Both the position numbers and the translations under genes were made by a program. Shown here one piece after another: positions 11,376-22,500 of a DNA stretch of 64,000 nt (the first letter of the stretch is position 1; every line of letters starts with the position of its first letter). The stretch lies in NCBI RefSeq assembly GCF_026745355.1, contig NC_079202.1, positions 7,311,629-7,375,628 on the forward strand, given 5' to 3'. The notes beneath the pieces are model-generated. The model was not told where the DNA came from, searched no databases, and was given only the letters and a program-made list of their open reading frames with translations. The DNA is from Beta vulgaris subsp. vulgaris. Lineage: Eukaryota; Streptophyta; Magnoliopsida; Caryophyllales; Amaranthaceae.

Positions 11376-14305
11376 TGTAATAGCCCTGTTTTTAAGAGTG
11401 TTTATTTAAAAGCTAATTATAATTATTAAGTTAATTATGTTTCGAATACTTTTATTTTATTTGAGATTAAGTTGAATTATATTGACGTGTTGGTTATGTA
11501 TTTATTTATTTAATTGTATGGGATTATTATTATTATTATACTATATTTGGGTTTTATGTGTAATTAATTGAGTGGTATGTGGCCCAAATAGGAAAATCCC
11601 AAATTTGAACCTTAGTCGGTTTATTTTCGATGAAATAAAATCCACCCTTGGCTCTTTCTCACTCCTTCTCGGGTCTTCTAAGCCCCAACTCATCACTTTA
11701 TTCCGTGAAACCCATAACCTAAACCTCGCAAAAACCCCAAAACCAATCCGTTAAACCTTCCTCTCTCTCTCGTGAAACAAACCCAAAAACCTCCAAAATT
11801 GGAAACCCGAAACTCATTTCTCTCTTCTTCTTCTTCTTCTCGTCGGAATCCAAGCTCGCCGGAGCCTCGGCTCGTCTTGCCGCTGCGAGCGAGCGCCGTT
11901 GACGTTATCGTTTTCTCTCTCCTCCTATGTTTCGTCGCTGCTGTTGTTATTTGTGTTCCACGTTGCCGTGTATCGCGCCACCTGGTGGTTGCTGCTTTAG
12001 CTCCGCCTGACTTGCGCCGCCTCACCGCATCTACTGCTGCTCGTCGGTGCTCCGCCGTCTTGCCCTGAAGCCTCGAACCCCCCCGCCCTTCAACTCCTCT
12101 GTCCCTTGTTCTTCGCTGCTCTTGTGAGCAGAGGTACTAATGCTTTCAACCTCTTCTTTGAATTGAGATTATCCTAATTACAGTTGATATATGATTAGTG
12201 TGTTATGTATGGATTAATGATTGACATTTATAAGGGTATTGGAATCGAACTTACGAGATAACATGGCCCATAATTGAGTAGGTCTAATCGACCTTTGTTT
12301 CATGAATCTCGAGTTGTGGAATCTATGCTAACTCTCCTTAGTGAATTCTAAGAGAGAGACTTATTGTAATTGTTGATGGTATTTGATAACAGTTATTACC
12401 ATTGATGAGATAAGAATTAATTGATAACCGTGAAGTATAAAAGCGTATAAACTATTTATAAGTAAGAATATGAGTTGTGTGTTTGTGAGTTAGTAACTTT
12501 CAGTTATAAATTGTTGTTATTTATAAATTCTATGATTGAAATTGAGCCGAGCTTAGTTGCATAACTATAGTGAACCTGGAATTCGTAAGAAAGTACAATG
12601 ACATGTAATCATAGCTTCTTAGTGTGAAGTCGACTAGTGTGGTTGGTTATGCAACAATTGCTTATAGTTACTAAAGCTAGTAGATGAGTTATATGAATGA
12701 ACTGATTGAGTTATGAACGATACTCAAAAGGAAGCTAAAAGGGGAAAGTAGCCTCGTCTGAGTCGACGGATGAGGTGACATGAACAGTGCCCCATGGACT
12801 GTGAACCTTGGGGGCCCCACAGGGAAACATGCCCATTGCTCTGTAGGGCGATAATCGGTCGTTATATCAGGTAATGTGAAACCTGTGGATGGCTGATGAA
12901 ATCAGTGGAAAAATGTACTCCGGACTAGTCACGGTTATTGGCCAAAAGTAAAGCGAATGGTTGGGTGACGACCCCCACTGTCGGAGTGTAAGCTTTGTCT
13001 CATCCGTCGCGTTCTCTTTCCCCCTGGTTAAAAAGGATGGTATAGCAGAGTATGAAAGTTATATCGATAATAGATTCCTGATGAGGGATCGTATCGTGGT
13101 AAGTTGTTTCGATATTAGATTCCCAATAAGGAATCATATCAGGTAAGTAATGAATGTTTATTCAGTATATGAATATGAATGTCGATATTGGTTTCCTGAT
13201 AAGGAGGCATATCATGGTAAGTGATGCTAATGTTAGATTCCTAATAAGGAATCATAACTTGTTATTGGATTCCCGATAAGGAATCGTTATGATGTAAGTT
13301 ATGTTATATATTGCCTGATAAGGGTTTGTGTAGGACAATACAAGAAAATGATTGATAGAGTATCAAAGCATAAGTTTGGTTTTCTGATAAGAAATCAATT
13401 AAAGGAAGTAAAGTATATTGCTTATATCAAAGTTGGTAAACCGAGATTCCTTATAAGGGATCGTAATATGTTGAAAGGGTAATTAATTAGTTTCTATGTG
13501 AGATATGTATCTGTTACAAGATTGCTTGAAGTCACGTTGTTGGGTTTGCTATTATGTGAATGACGATGTAGTAGAAAGGATCAATTAGATAAAGATATAA
13601 TAAGTATGTTGTCAACATGAGTTGACGTGATGCATGTTATGACAGTGAGACTATGTTGACTATTGAGTCGTTTTCAAGTAAAAGCCACCAAATCATGTGT
13701 TAAGTTTATTTACGGGTTTAGTACTCAGCTTTAATGATGTGTGTTGTTTTGTCATTTCTGTGGCCTGTCACTTGGTGGGTGACAATATCTTATATGTTTC
13801 AGGTTGAAGCTGTGAGTTATTCTTTTGCAAACTGAAGCGGATACGAGATGGTGAAGTATTATATTTGTTATTGAAGTGAGGACGCTCCACTTGTAATAGT
13901 TAATCATTTATTTTCTATAATCTATTTCTTCATTTAAGAGTCGGTGCTCTTGATTCTCTGTTGGTTGTTGCTCCGCGAAAGCGTTGAGGTTGATGAGCTT
14001 TGGGACTTGAAAATGTTTTATTTATTGAAATTGTAACAGGTTCATTTTATTTCTCGCTTTAGCGTTGCCCTATTTTCAAAGGAAATTTTGTCGGATTTTC
14101 TGTAGAACTTTATGGGAATAGAGTTTGAGAATCAGAGCATTGTCGTAATAGTTAATCAATTTGAATAGAATTTGGGAAAATGAGTTCCACACTCTCCGAT
14201 GTAGTTCGGTGAGTGTGATGGTAATAGTTCGGGTTATCTCGATCAGAGTCTCTTTCGCTGTGCTTAATCCTGTGTAAGCTAGTCGAGAGAAATCGGGCTG
14301 TTACA
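11376..14305 (+). repeat. Left LTR of unit 2
   Basis: This 2930-bp LTR has an AT-rich start, a CT-rich then GC-rich leader-like section (about 11640-12120) and an array of short GATTCC...GGAATC palindromes (about 13066-13470). Its conserved tail carries a GTACTCAGCTTT and GGCCTGTCACTTGG block. Short open frames in the GC-rich section have no family resemblance and are taken as chance. Confidence 0.9.
13066..13475 (+). repeat. GATTCC/GGAATC palindrome array, left LTR of unit 2
   Basis: About eight irregularly spaced (35-70 bp) imperfect palindromes are variations on GATTCCYRATAAGGAATC. The clearest are near 13073, 13118, 13222 and 13266. The same array recurs in the right LTR at about 16558-16960, so it is part of the family and not a local accident. 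Confidence 0.85.
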
Positions 14306-14874
14306 AGTGGTATCAGAGCTTGAGTAGTTTTTGATACGTTGTGATCTCCATATCATGGCATAAAGGTTAGAATAGGTTTAATGGATTGACTAAAGAGTTA
14401 GGCATAAATAAAATCAAGTTGTATGAGTGTTTGCGCTTATGCGTGTACTATATGGATCCATTTATATGCATATGTATTTGTTGTGTGTATATTTGCTATG
14501 TGTAAAATGTTATCTTGTTATGATTTGCTTATTTATGATATTATTTATTTCGAATGCATATTTCGAAAAAAAAAACTTATATGATTTGATTAAGTAAATA
14601 AATTTCAAACGAGATCTCTGCAAATGAGATGATTGAAATCCAATGCCAACAAGTTTGCTCCTTTAGTTCTTTGCTCCTTGATATTGCGAGTCAAGTCGAA
14701 GTAGAGATTTTCTTTGCTCCTTGATTTCACGAATCAAGTTGAAGTAGAGAACCAAAAATATGATGGTAGAATGGAGGCTGGACGTTTAATATCTTTGAAG
14801 TTCGAGATTTTGGTTTTTCTAAGAATAATTGTTTGCAAGTTCCGAGGACGAAACTTTTGATAAGGGTGGTATTA
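14306..14874 (+). other. Internal region of unit 2 with PBS and polypurine tract
   Basis: TGGTATCAGAGC at 14308-14319 is an exact complement to initiator-Met tRNA, and AAGGGTGGT (about 14861-14870) serves as polypurine tract. Between them is AT-rich non-coding DNA with one imperfect duplication of about 45 bp (TTCTTTGCTCCTTGAT..., near 14668 and 14711). No coding potential is seen. Confidence 0.82.
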
Positions 14875-17374
14875 TGTAATAGCCCTGTTTTTAAGAGCGT
14901 TTATTTAAAAGCTAATTATAATTATTAAGTTAATTATGTTTCAAATACTTTTATTTTATTTGAGATAGAGTTGAATTATATTGACGTGTTGGTTATGTAT
15001 TTATTTATTTAATTGTATGGGATTATTATTATTATTATACTATATTTGGGTTTTATGTGTAATTAATTGAGTGGTATGTGGCTCAAATAGGAATATCCCA
15101 AATTTGAACCTTAGTCGGTTTATTTTCGATGAAATAAAATCCACCCTTGGCTCTTTCTCTCTCCTTCTCGGGTCTTCTAAGCCCCAACTCATCACTTTAT
15201 TCCGTGAAACATAAAACCCGTAAAAGCCCCAAAACCAATCCGTTAAACCTTCCTCTCTCTCTCGTGAAACAAACCCTAAAAACCTCCAAAATTGGAAACC
15301 CGAAACTCATTTCTCTCTCTCTTCTTCTTCTTCTCGTCGGAATCCAAACTCGCCCGAGCCTCGGCTCGTCTCGCCGCTGCAAGCGAGCGCCGTTGACGTT
15401 CTTGTTTTCTCTCTCCTCCTCTGTTTCGTCGCTGCTGTTGTTGTTTGTGTTCCACATTGCCGTGTATCGCACCACCTGGTGGTTGTTGCTTTAGCTCCGC
15501 CTGACTTGCGCCGCCTCACCGCATCTACTGCTGCTCGTCGGTGCTCCACCGTCGTGCCCTGAAGCCTCGAAACCCCCCCTCAACTCCTCTGTCCCTTATT
15601 CTTCGCTGCTCTTGTGAGCAGAGGTACTAACCCTTTCAACCTCTTCTTTGAATTGAGATTATCCTAATCACAGTTGATATATGATTAGTGTGTTATGTAT
15701 GGATTAATGGTTGACATTTATAAGGGTATTGGAATCGAACTTACGAGATAATATGGCCCATAATTGAGTAGGTCTAATCGACCTTTGTTTCATGAATCTC
15801 GAGTTGTGGAATCTATGCTAACTCTCCTTAGTTAATTCTAAGAGAGAGACTTATTGTAATTGTTGATGGTATTTGATAACAGTTATTCCCATTGATGAGA
15901 TAAGAATTAATTGATAACCGTGAAGTATAAAAGCGTATAAACTATTTATAAGTAAGAATATGAGTTGTGTGTTTGTGAGTTAGTAACTTTCAGTTATAAA
16001 TTGTTGTTATTTATAAATTCTATGATTGAAATTGAGCCGAACTTAGTTGCATAACTATAGTGAACCTGGAATTCGTAAGAAAGTACAATGACATGTAATC
16101 ATAGCTTCTTAGTGTGAAGTCGATTAGTGTGGTTGGTTATGCAACAATTGCTTATAGTTACTAAAGCTAGTAGATGAGTTATATGAATGATCTGATTGAG
16201 TTATGACTGATACTCGAAAGGAAGCTAAAAGGGGAAAGTAGCCTCGTCTGAGTCGACGGATGAGGTGACATGAACAGTGCCCCATGGACTGTGAACCTTG
16301 GGGCCCCACAGGTAAACCTGCCCATTGCTCTGTGGGGCGATAATCGGGCGTTATATCATGTAATGTGAAACCTGTGGATGGCTGATGAAATCAGCGGAAA
16401 AATGTACTCCGGACTAGTCGAGGTTATTGGCCAAAAGTAAAGCGAATGGTTGGGTGACGACCCCCACTGTCGGAGTGTAAGCTTTGTCTCCTCCGCCGCG
16501 TTCTCTTTCCCCCTGGTCAAAAAGGATGGTATCGCAGAGTATGAAAGTTATATCGATAATAGATTCCTGATGAGGGATCGTATCGTGGTAAGTTGTTTCG
16601 ATATTAGATTCCCAATAAGGAATCATATCAGGTAAGTAATGAATGTTTATTCAGTATATGAATATGAATGTCGATATTGGTTTCCTGATAAGGACATATC
16701 ATGGTAAGTGATGCTAACGTTAGATTCCTGATAAGGAATCATAACTTGTTATTGGATTCCCGATAAGGAATCATTATGATGTAAGTTGTGTTATTTATTG
16801 CCTGATAAGGGTTTGTGTAGGACAATATAAGAAAATGATTGATAGAGCGAGTATCAAAGCATAAGTTTGGATTTCTGATAAGAAATCAAGTAAAGGAAGT
16901 AAAGTATATTTCTTATATCAAAGTTGGTAAACCGAGATTTCTTATAAGGGATCGTGATATGTTGAAAGGGTAATTAATTAGTTTCTATATGAGATATGTA
17001 TCTGTTACAAGATTGCTTGAAGTCACGTTGTTGGGTTTGCTATTATGTGAATGACGATGTAGTAGAAAGGATCAATTAGATAAAGATATAATAAGTATGT
17101 TGTCAACATGAGTTGACGTGATGCATGTTATGACAGTGAGACTATGTTGACTGCTGAGTCGTTTTCAAGTAAAAGCCACCAAATCATGTGTTAAGTTTAT
17201 TTACGGGTTTAGTACTCAGCTTTGCTGATGTGTGTTGTTTTGTCATTTCTGTGGCCTGTCACTTGGTGGGTGACAATATCTTATATGTTTCACGTTGAAG
17301 CTGTGAGTTATTCTTTTGCAAACTGAAGCGGATACGAGATGGTGCAGTATTATATTTGTTATTGAAGTGAGGAC
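14875..17374 (+). repeat. Right LTR of unit 2, left part
   Basis: It is a near copy of 11376-13885, with scattered substitutions and small indels. It is interrupted at the AGGAC duplication (17370-17374) by the Tat element and resumes at 29160. Confidence 0.92.
16558..16960 (+). repeat. GATTCC/GGAATC palindrome array, right LTR of unit 2
   Basis: This is the homologue of the array at 13066-13475, with about eight imperfect palindromes and only small differences. Confidence 0.83.
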
Positions 17375-18004
17375 TGTTGTAGCCTAAAAAATAAACGGCT
17401 CTGGTACTGACACGTGGCCTCATCTGAGCCCTACATGTGGCATATATGCAGGGGAATAAAAGTACAAAAGGGCCTGAAGGTGACAGGCCTAAAAGTACGT
17501 TTCTCTGAAACGTACTAAAAAGACCTTCTTCTGGCCCCAAAAATGTACTTAGGCCCAGTAAGTCTGATTTACACCTTTATATGAAAGTGAGGTGTACTGA
17601 CCAGTTAACAGCTGCCACGTGTCCCAAAACTTTGATTAGCCAATCAGATGCTCCCAAATTAGGGTGACATCAAGGCACAGCAGTCATTTCAAACAGTATA
17701 AATAGTCCTTGATTTCAGGGTGAAAGGTACGTTTTTCAGAGCATAGTACTGTTACTCTGTCATAAATTCTTCTCTCTCTCTCTCTACTTTCTCTCTCTAA
17801 AAGTTCCTTTACATCCCTGATATCTGACTTAAGCATCGGAGGGGGAAATACCACCCAAACCTCCAGGGTGGGTCCCTTTTTGCGAGGTTGCTGGTCAGGA
17901 GTTTGCTTCGGGATTTGAACCAATCATTGTTGCACAAGTCTCCAGTTCTAAGAACCCATCTTTGGGAGTTGTGATATAAATTGCTAGTTTTACACTACAT
18001 AACA
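17375..18004 (+). repeat. 5' LTR of the Tat element
   Basis: This is a 630-bp LTR. U3 contains two CACGTG-core G-boxes (17411-17418 and 17614-17623), a CCAAT box (about 17639-17646) and a TATA box TATAAATA at 17697-17704. A CT-rich leader follows (about 17770-17800). It ends CTACATAACA before the PBS. Confidence 0.95.
17411..17704 (+). promoter_or_regulatory. LTR promoter of the Tat element
   Basis: In order there is GACACGTGGC (G-box/ABRE-like), GCCACGTGTC (second G-box), AGCCAATCAG (CCAAT) and TATAAATA at 17697, placing transcription start near 17730. Such G-boxes bind bZIP and bHLH factors in plants, so stress or ABA responsiveness is plausible but inferred. The same motifs occur in the 3' LTR (28566, 28769 and 28852). 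Confidence 0.65.
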
Positions 18005-18006
18005 TT

Positions 18007-18024
18007 TGGCGCCGTCTGTGGGGA
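18007..18024 (+). other. Primer-binding site of the Tat element
   Basis: TGGCGCCGTCTGTGGGGA begins two bases after the LTR. It resembles the TGGCGCCGTTGCCGGGGA-type sites of Tat and Athila elements. Confidence 0.85.
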
Positions 18025-18033
18025 GACGCAACA

Positions 18034-19782
18034 ATGACGGACTGTCACTCTTCGAATGTGGCAAGGAACAGAAGTTTTAGAGTTCAGGTGGATGATACCG
18101 TTGATGACGAGAGGCCACCTCGAGGCAGGGATCAGGGCCATGCTGCCGTTCACCTCGAGGGTAGGACTGTAACTCCAGTCATCCAAGAAAATCTTGACCG
18201 TCCAGTGACTGCTGGTCATTTGGAAAATGTGTTAAATGACTTCCAGGCCAGGATGGCCGCTGTTATGGAAGAGCAGATTAAGAACAACATGCTATTTTTT
18301 CAGATGAGTCCGAGAGAAGAGGCAGCTGCGCCACTTAAAGGGCGATCCCAAGAGGGTCGTCCAGGACCTAGTCGGCCACCTCGGCCAGAATTGACTAAGC
18401 CGCCTTCCAAAGGAAAGCAGCCGGCAGTCAGTGATTCTAGGAGGAAGATGGACTGGAAGCTGGTGGTCCGTCCAGCAGATAATATCCCTCCTACTGGTCA
18501 CATGATGGAGACTGATGCCCGGGAGTACTTGGAGGCCAAGAGGGCGGCAGCGCAGCAGCGTTCAGCCTCTGGCTCCACGCCATATATGAAGGATCCGTCC
18601 TTAAGGCTCCCGTCCAGAACAGTGGTGCGAAGCCGTGGTCCATCCGCTTTCCAGCCCAGGCAAGAGAAGACAGTTCTGCAGCCTATGGTGTACAGGCGTC
18701 AAGCCTTAGCTAACACCTCATCTAATCCGGTTTTGAAAGAGTACCGTCAGGAGCACATACCCATTGAGGGGCAGGTGGCGGCACTCCAGATCAATTGGCC
18801 CACTCCTTTCTCGGTCAGGATCATGGAGTCCCCTCCTTTCCCAAAGGTTAAGCTCCCTACCATTGATCCTTTTGACGGAACTACTGATCCGGACGATCAC
18901 CTATCAGCTTACAAGCATCAGATGTATGTCCAAGGGGTGGACGATGCTACTTGGTGTAAGAATTTCCCAGCTACTTTGAAAGGAGTAGCGCAAAAATGGT
19001 TCAACAACTTACCGCCTAATTCAGTGAATAATTTTACTGAACTTAGTATTCTGTTCACCAGTCACTTTGTGGCTAATCGGCAAGAACAGAAAACAAGCAT
19101 GCACCTAGGTAAAGTCATCCAAGGTCCTAAGGAAGCCTTGAGAGGTTATGTGAAGAGGTTTAATCTGGAGGCGTTGCAGATCCAAGATTTGAATGCGGGT
19201 GTGGCGTTTGACGCCTTCATCAGAGGTCTAAGACCAGGAAGTTTTAAGTTTGATTTGGTGAAGAAGAAAATCACTACTTTGACGGAAGCACTGAGGGAGG
19301 CTGAAGCATTCATTCATGCCACAGAGGTCTGTGCTGAGGCAAAACAGCCAGAAGTGAAGAAAGTAGAAGAGGCTGTTCAGCCAAAAAAGAATCCGCCCAA
19401 GAAGGCTGAGACTTGGGCCATGACTACTATGACCACTTCGTCCAAGAGAAGTAGGCGGTCAGAGCCGGCGGCCTCTGTTGAACCAATAGAGTTCAACAAA
19501 GATCAATATTCCATTTTGATGGAAATAAAAGATCAGCATGAACTAAAGGCGCCGGCCGAGATGAAGACGCCTTATCGTAACAGGGACAAGAGCAAGTATT
19601 GTCACTTTCACAAAGATTGTGGACATGAAACCAATGAATGCAAGCATTTGAAGCGAGCACTAGAAGAGTTGGCTCGAAAAGGAAAGATGAACAATTACCT
19701 ACCCTCGTCAGGAAGGAAGTTTCAGAAAAGGGATAACCGTCAAGGAAGAAAAATGGACGGAGATAGCACGGATGATGAGTAG
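18034..19782 (+). CDS. gag: Tat element Gag polyprotein
   Basis: This is an open 582-residue Gag that would form the virus-like particle and package element RNA. The first 250 residues are charged and proline-rich. The retrotransposon gag core (PF03732 type) runs roughly from residue 275 to 420, with PFDGTTDPDDHLSAYKHQM, AQKWFNNLPP and DAFIRGLRPGSF. A zinc-knuckle variant CX2HX4HX4C uses C523, H526, H531 and C536, the altered form seen in Tat elements. The ATG at 18034 lies only 29 bases after the LTR, and no better start exists. The stop overlaps an ATG at 19782 in another frame that leads into the protease. It is the only long intact coding unit of this element on the plus strand. Confidence 0.93.
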   Translation: MTDCHSSNVARNRSFRVQVDDTVDDERPPRGRDQGHAAVHLEGRTVTPVIQENLDRPVTAGHLENVLNDFQARMAAVMEEQIKNNMLFFQMSPREEAAAPLKGRSQEGRPGPSRPPRPELTKPPSKGKQPAVSDSRRKMDWKLVVRPADNIPPTGHMMETDAREYLEAKRAAAQQRSASGSTPYMKDPSLRLPSRTVVRSRGPSAFQPRQEKTVLQPMVYRRQALANTSSNPVLKEYRQEHIPIEGQVAALQINWPTPFSVRIMESPPFPKVKLPTIDPFDGTTDPDDHLSAYKHQMYVQGVDDATWCKNFPATLKGVAQKWFNNLPPNSVNNFTELSILFTSHFVANRQEQKTSMHLGKVIQGPKEALRGYVKRFNLEALQIQDLNAGVAFDAFIRGLRPGSFKFDLVKKKITTLTEALREAEAFIHATEVCAEAKQPEVKKVEEAVQPKKNPPKKAETWAMTTMTTSSKRSRRSEPAASVEPIEFNKDQYSILMEIKDQHELKAPAEMKTPYRNRDKSKYCHFHKDCGHETNECKHLKRALEELARKGKMNNYLPSSGRKFQKRDNRQGRKMDGDSTDDE

Positions 19783-20532
19783 TGATGGTCATCTCAGGAG
19801 GATTTGCAGCTGGAGGTCCGACAAATCGCGGCCACAAAAACTATTTGAGGGAACTCAGCCAGGTTATGCTCACCAACCAGGCCGAGTCTGATCCTTTTCC
19901 AAAAATAGTGGTCAGCGAGTTGGACCGGGGGAATATTAGGACGCCTCATGATGACCGCTGGTTGTGGAAATGAAGATTGCCAATCTAAGGGTTAGGCGAA
20001 TTTTGATTGATACTGGAGCTCAACTGACATCATCAGTGCTGATTGTTTGTCTCGTTTAAAGTTTGACAAAAACGATTTGATGCCGGTAAATCATCCTATA
20101 ATTGGTTTTGGCGGCGGGGTCATACACCCTATGGGAACCGTCACCTTGCCCGTCAGAGTTGGAGAAAAAGATGCGGCCAGGACGCTTTTTGTGAAATTTT
20201 TGGTAGTACGAGACTTGACAGCTTATAATGTCATTCTCGGGCGACCTACCTTAAATCACATCAAGGCCGTCATTGTGACCCATTTAATGCTGATGAAGTT
20301 TGAGTGCGATGGTGGGAAGATTGGCTCTCTTTATGGAGACCAGCAAGCTGCCAGAGAATGCTATCTCACCACACTCAAACCATCATCTTGGAAGGAAAAA
20401 GCAGAGTGTCCAAGGGCACAAGGAGATGATTCGGCCAAAAAAGTTAAAGGCCAGATTAGTGAGCTTAAGGAGGAAATTGAGAAGGTTCAGGAGTCGCCTT
20501 TCCTGAAAGCATCCGTCCATGCTTTTGCCTAG
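19782..20532 (+). pseudogene. Tat element protease, frameshifted
   Basis: This is a retropepsin-like aspartic protease that would process Gag-Pol. The active site DTGA is at 20009-20020. Downstream HPIIGFGGGVIHPMGTVTLPV and AYNVILGRPTLNHIKAVI match the family flap and C-terminal blocks. Two frameshifts break it: one near 19960 before the active site and one at about 20020-20030 directly after it, so DTGA and DIISADCLSRLK lie in different frames. The end at 20532 and the damaged linker to 20646 join it to RT. Confidence 0.88.
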
Positions 20533-20646
20533 CAAGAAGAGAAAGTGTTTGGCTATTAAGGAGAAGAAAACATTCATCTGAGATAATGGCTATAATGAGT
20601 CTGGGACTAGAACGTCCAGACCTGTGGAAAGTCCAGTAGAGATTGC

Positions 20647-21720
20647 TTGAATCCAGAGCGTCCGGAAAGGACATTGAAAATTGGATCAGTTTTGAGGTCG
20701 GAAATTCAGGACGCCTTAGTTGCGTTGCTGCGAGAATTTGAAGATGTGTTTGCCTATGCTGTAGAAGAGATGCCTGGGATAGACCCTGAGGTGGCGTCCA
20801 TAAGCTCAACATTGAGCCGGGGCAAAAGCCTATTCGGCAGAAGAAGAGGCATCTGGGGCCGGCCAGAAATAAGGCCGTTGACGAGGAAGTTCAAAAGCTG
20901 CTCAAATCTAAATTCATCCGGGAAACATACTACCCAGATTGGGTAGCAAATGTTGTGATGGTTCCAAAGCCGAATGGCACTTGGAGGATGTGCGTTGATT
21001 ATACAGATTTGAACAAGGCTTGTCCTAAGGACAGCTTCCCGTTGCCAAAAATAGATCGTCTGGTTGATTCTACGGCCGGCCATGCCCTACTGAGCTTTAT
21101 GGATGCCTACTCTGGCTTCCATCAGATTCCTATGTGGCCGGATGATCAAGATAAGACTTCCTTCGTTACTGAGAAAGGGCTGTATGGATGGCTCAGGATG
21201 CCTTTCGGCCTAAGAAACGCTCCGGCTACATTTCAGAGGCTCATTAATACAGTATTTCAGCCGCAGCTCGGCCGAAATATGGAAGCTTATATAGACGACA
21301 TGATCGTCAAGAGTAAAGAGGAGAAAGATCATCTGGACGATCTGAGGGAAACCTTCCTCACCTTGAGAAAATTCAAGTTGAAGCTTAATCCGCAAAAATG
21401 TGTGTTCGGCGTAGTTGCTGGGAAATTTCTGGGATTTTTGGTTGATCAGAGAGGGATTGAGGCAAATCCCGACAAAATTCAGGCTATTATGAATATGTCT
21501 TCGCCGTCCAAAGTCAAAGAAGTTCAGAGGTTGACGGGCTGTTTGGCTGCTCTTGGACGGTTTCTCTCAAAATCAGGGGACAAATGTCACCATTTCTTTG
21601 CTACCATCAAGAAAAATGCCAAGTTTGACAGGTCAGATGAAGCTGAAGTAGCGCTTCAGCAAGTAAAAATCATCTTCGGCAGCTGCCTAGGCTGATCAGT
21701 CCGGCCGAAGGAGAGAGGTT
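20647..21720 (+). pseudogene. Tat element reverse transcriptase
   Basis: The RT starts with the EFEDVFAYAVEEMPGIDP lead-in. A frameshift at about 20800 intervenes, then the catalytic domain is open at 20955-21695. Visible are WRMCVDYTDLNKACPKDSFPLP, MDAYSGFHQIPM, the MPFGLRNAPATFQ block and the catalytic YIDD at 21288-21299, followed by NPQKCVFGV and GFLVDQRGIEANPDKI. The catalytic core is intact at residue level. The frame is lost again at about 21690, before the RNase H. Confidence 0.93.
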
Positions 21721-22500
21721 GTATGTGTATTGGGCTGTATCACCCTTCGCGGTAAGTGCAGTCCTTTGGCTGAAAGAGACGCGGTGCAAATACCCGTCTA
21801 TTTTGTGAGCCATGTGCTTAAAGATGCTGAGAACAGATATTCTCCATCGAAAATTCGGCCTGGCTTTGCTGATGGCAGCCGGAAGTTAAGCCTTACTTCT
21901 TGCCCAAGCATTCTTGTATATACAGATCAGCCGCTTAGGCAAGTGTTGCATAAGATGGATGCCTCTGGCCGAATGTTAAAATGGGCTGTTGAGCTGAATA
22001 TGTTTGATTTAACATTTGAGCCTAGAAAGGCAATCAAGGGCCAAGCTTTGGCTGATTTCATCGTAGAGCTTACTCGGCCTACGATAGAAAGCGTCCAGGA
22101 TCCAGCAGCAGGAAGGCGTCATTGGACCCTTATGGTGGACGGATCCTCAACTGCCAACGGATGTGGGGCAGGAATCATTTTTCAATCTCCAGAAGGGGAT
22201 AAGTTTGAATATGCTATGAAATTCAAGTTCCAGGCGTCCAATAATGAAGCAGAGTATGAAGCTCTCTTAGCCGGCATAAAAATGTGTAAAGCGGCTGGGG
22301 CCTTGGAAATGAAGCTAAAACTGACTCTCTGCTGGTTGTCAGTCAGGTCAATGGTGAGTTTGAATGCAAGGAACTGTCCATGAGCAAGTATATGAATTTG
22401 GTCAAGGACGAGATCAAGTCTTTAAAGAGGTTCGTCCTAGATCAGGTGCCCAGATCAGAAAACCATCAAGCTGATGCCCTCTCTAAACTGGCCAGCTCGG
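21700..22500 (+). pseudogene. Tat element dual RNase H region
   Basis: First comes a degenerate gypsy-type RNase H (VYFVSHVLKDAENRYSP, ILVYTDQPLRQVL). A second RNase H of the archaeal type follows (WTLMVDGSSTANGCGAGI near 22126, then NNEAEYEALLAGI), a hallmark of the Tat lineage. Its third acidic block (a DSLLVVSQVNGEFE reading near 22325) falls in another frame after a single-base shift at about 22317. Another shift near 21740-21800 affects the first domain. The duplication is thought to let the second enzyme replace the worn first one. Confidence 0.9.

Noticed and set aside
11572..12068. Open frames in the GC-rich section of the unit 2 LTR (also 15147-15549)
   Set aside because: Frames on both strands overlap, differ between the two LTR copies and have no family features; this is leader DNA of an LTR.
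17684..17923. Minus-strand open frame in both Tat LTRs (also 28839-29078)
   Set aside because: It is largely the complement of CT repeats and regulatory U3/R sequence; no codon-level conservation can be judged and no family is recognised.
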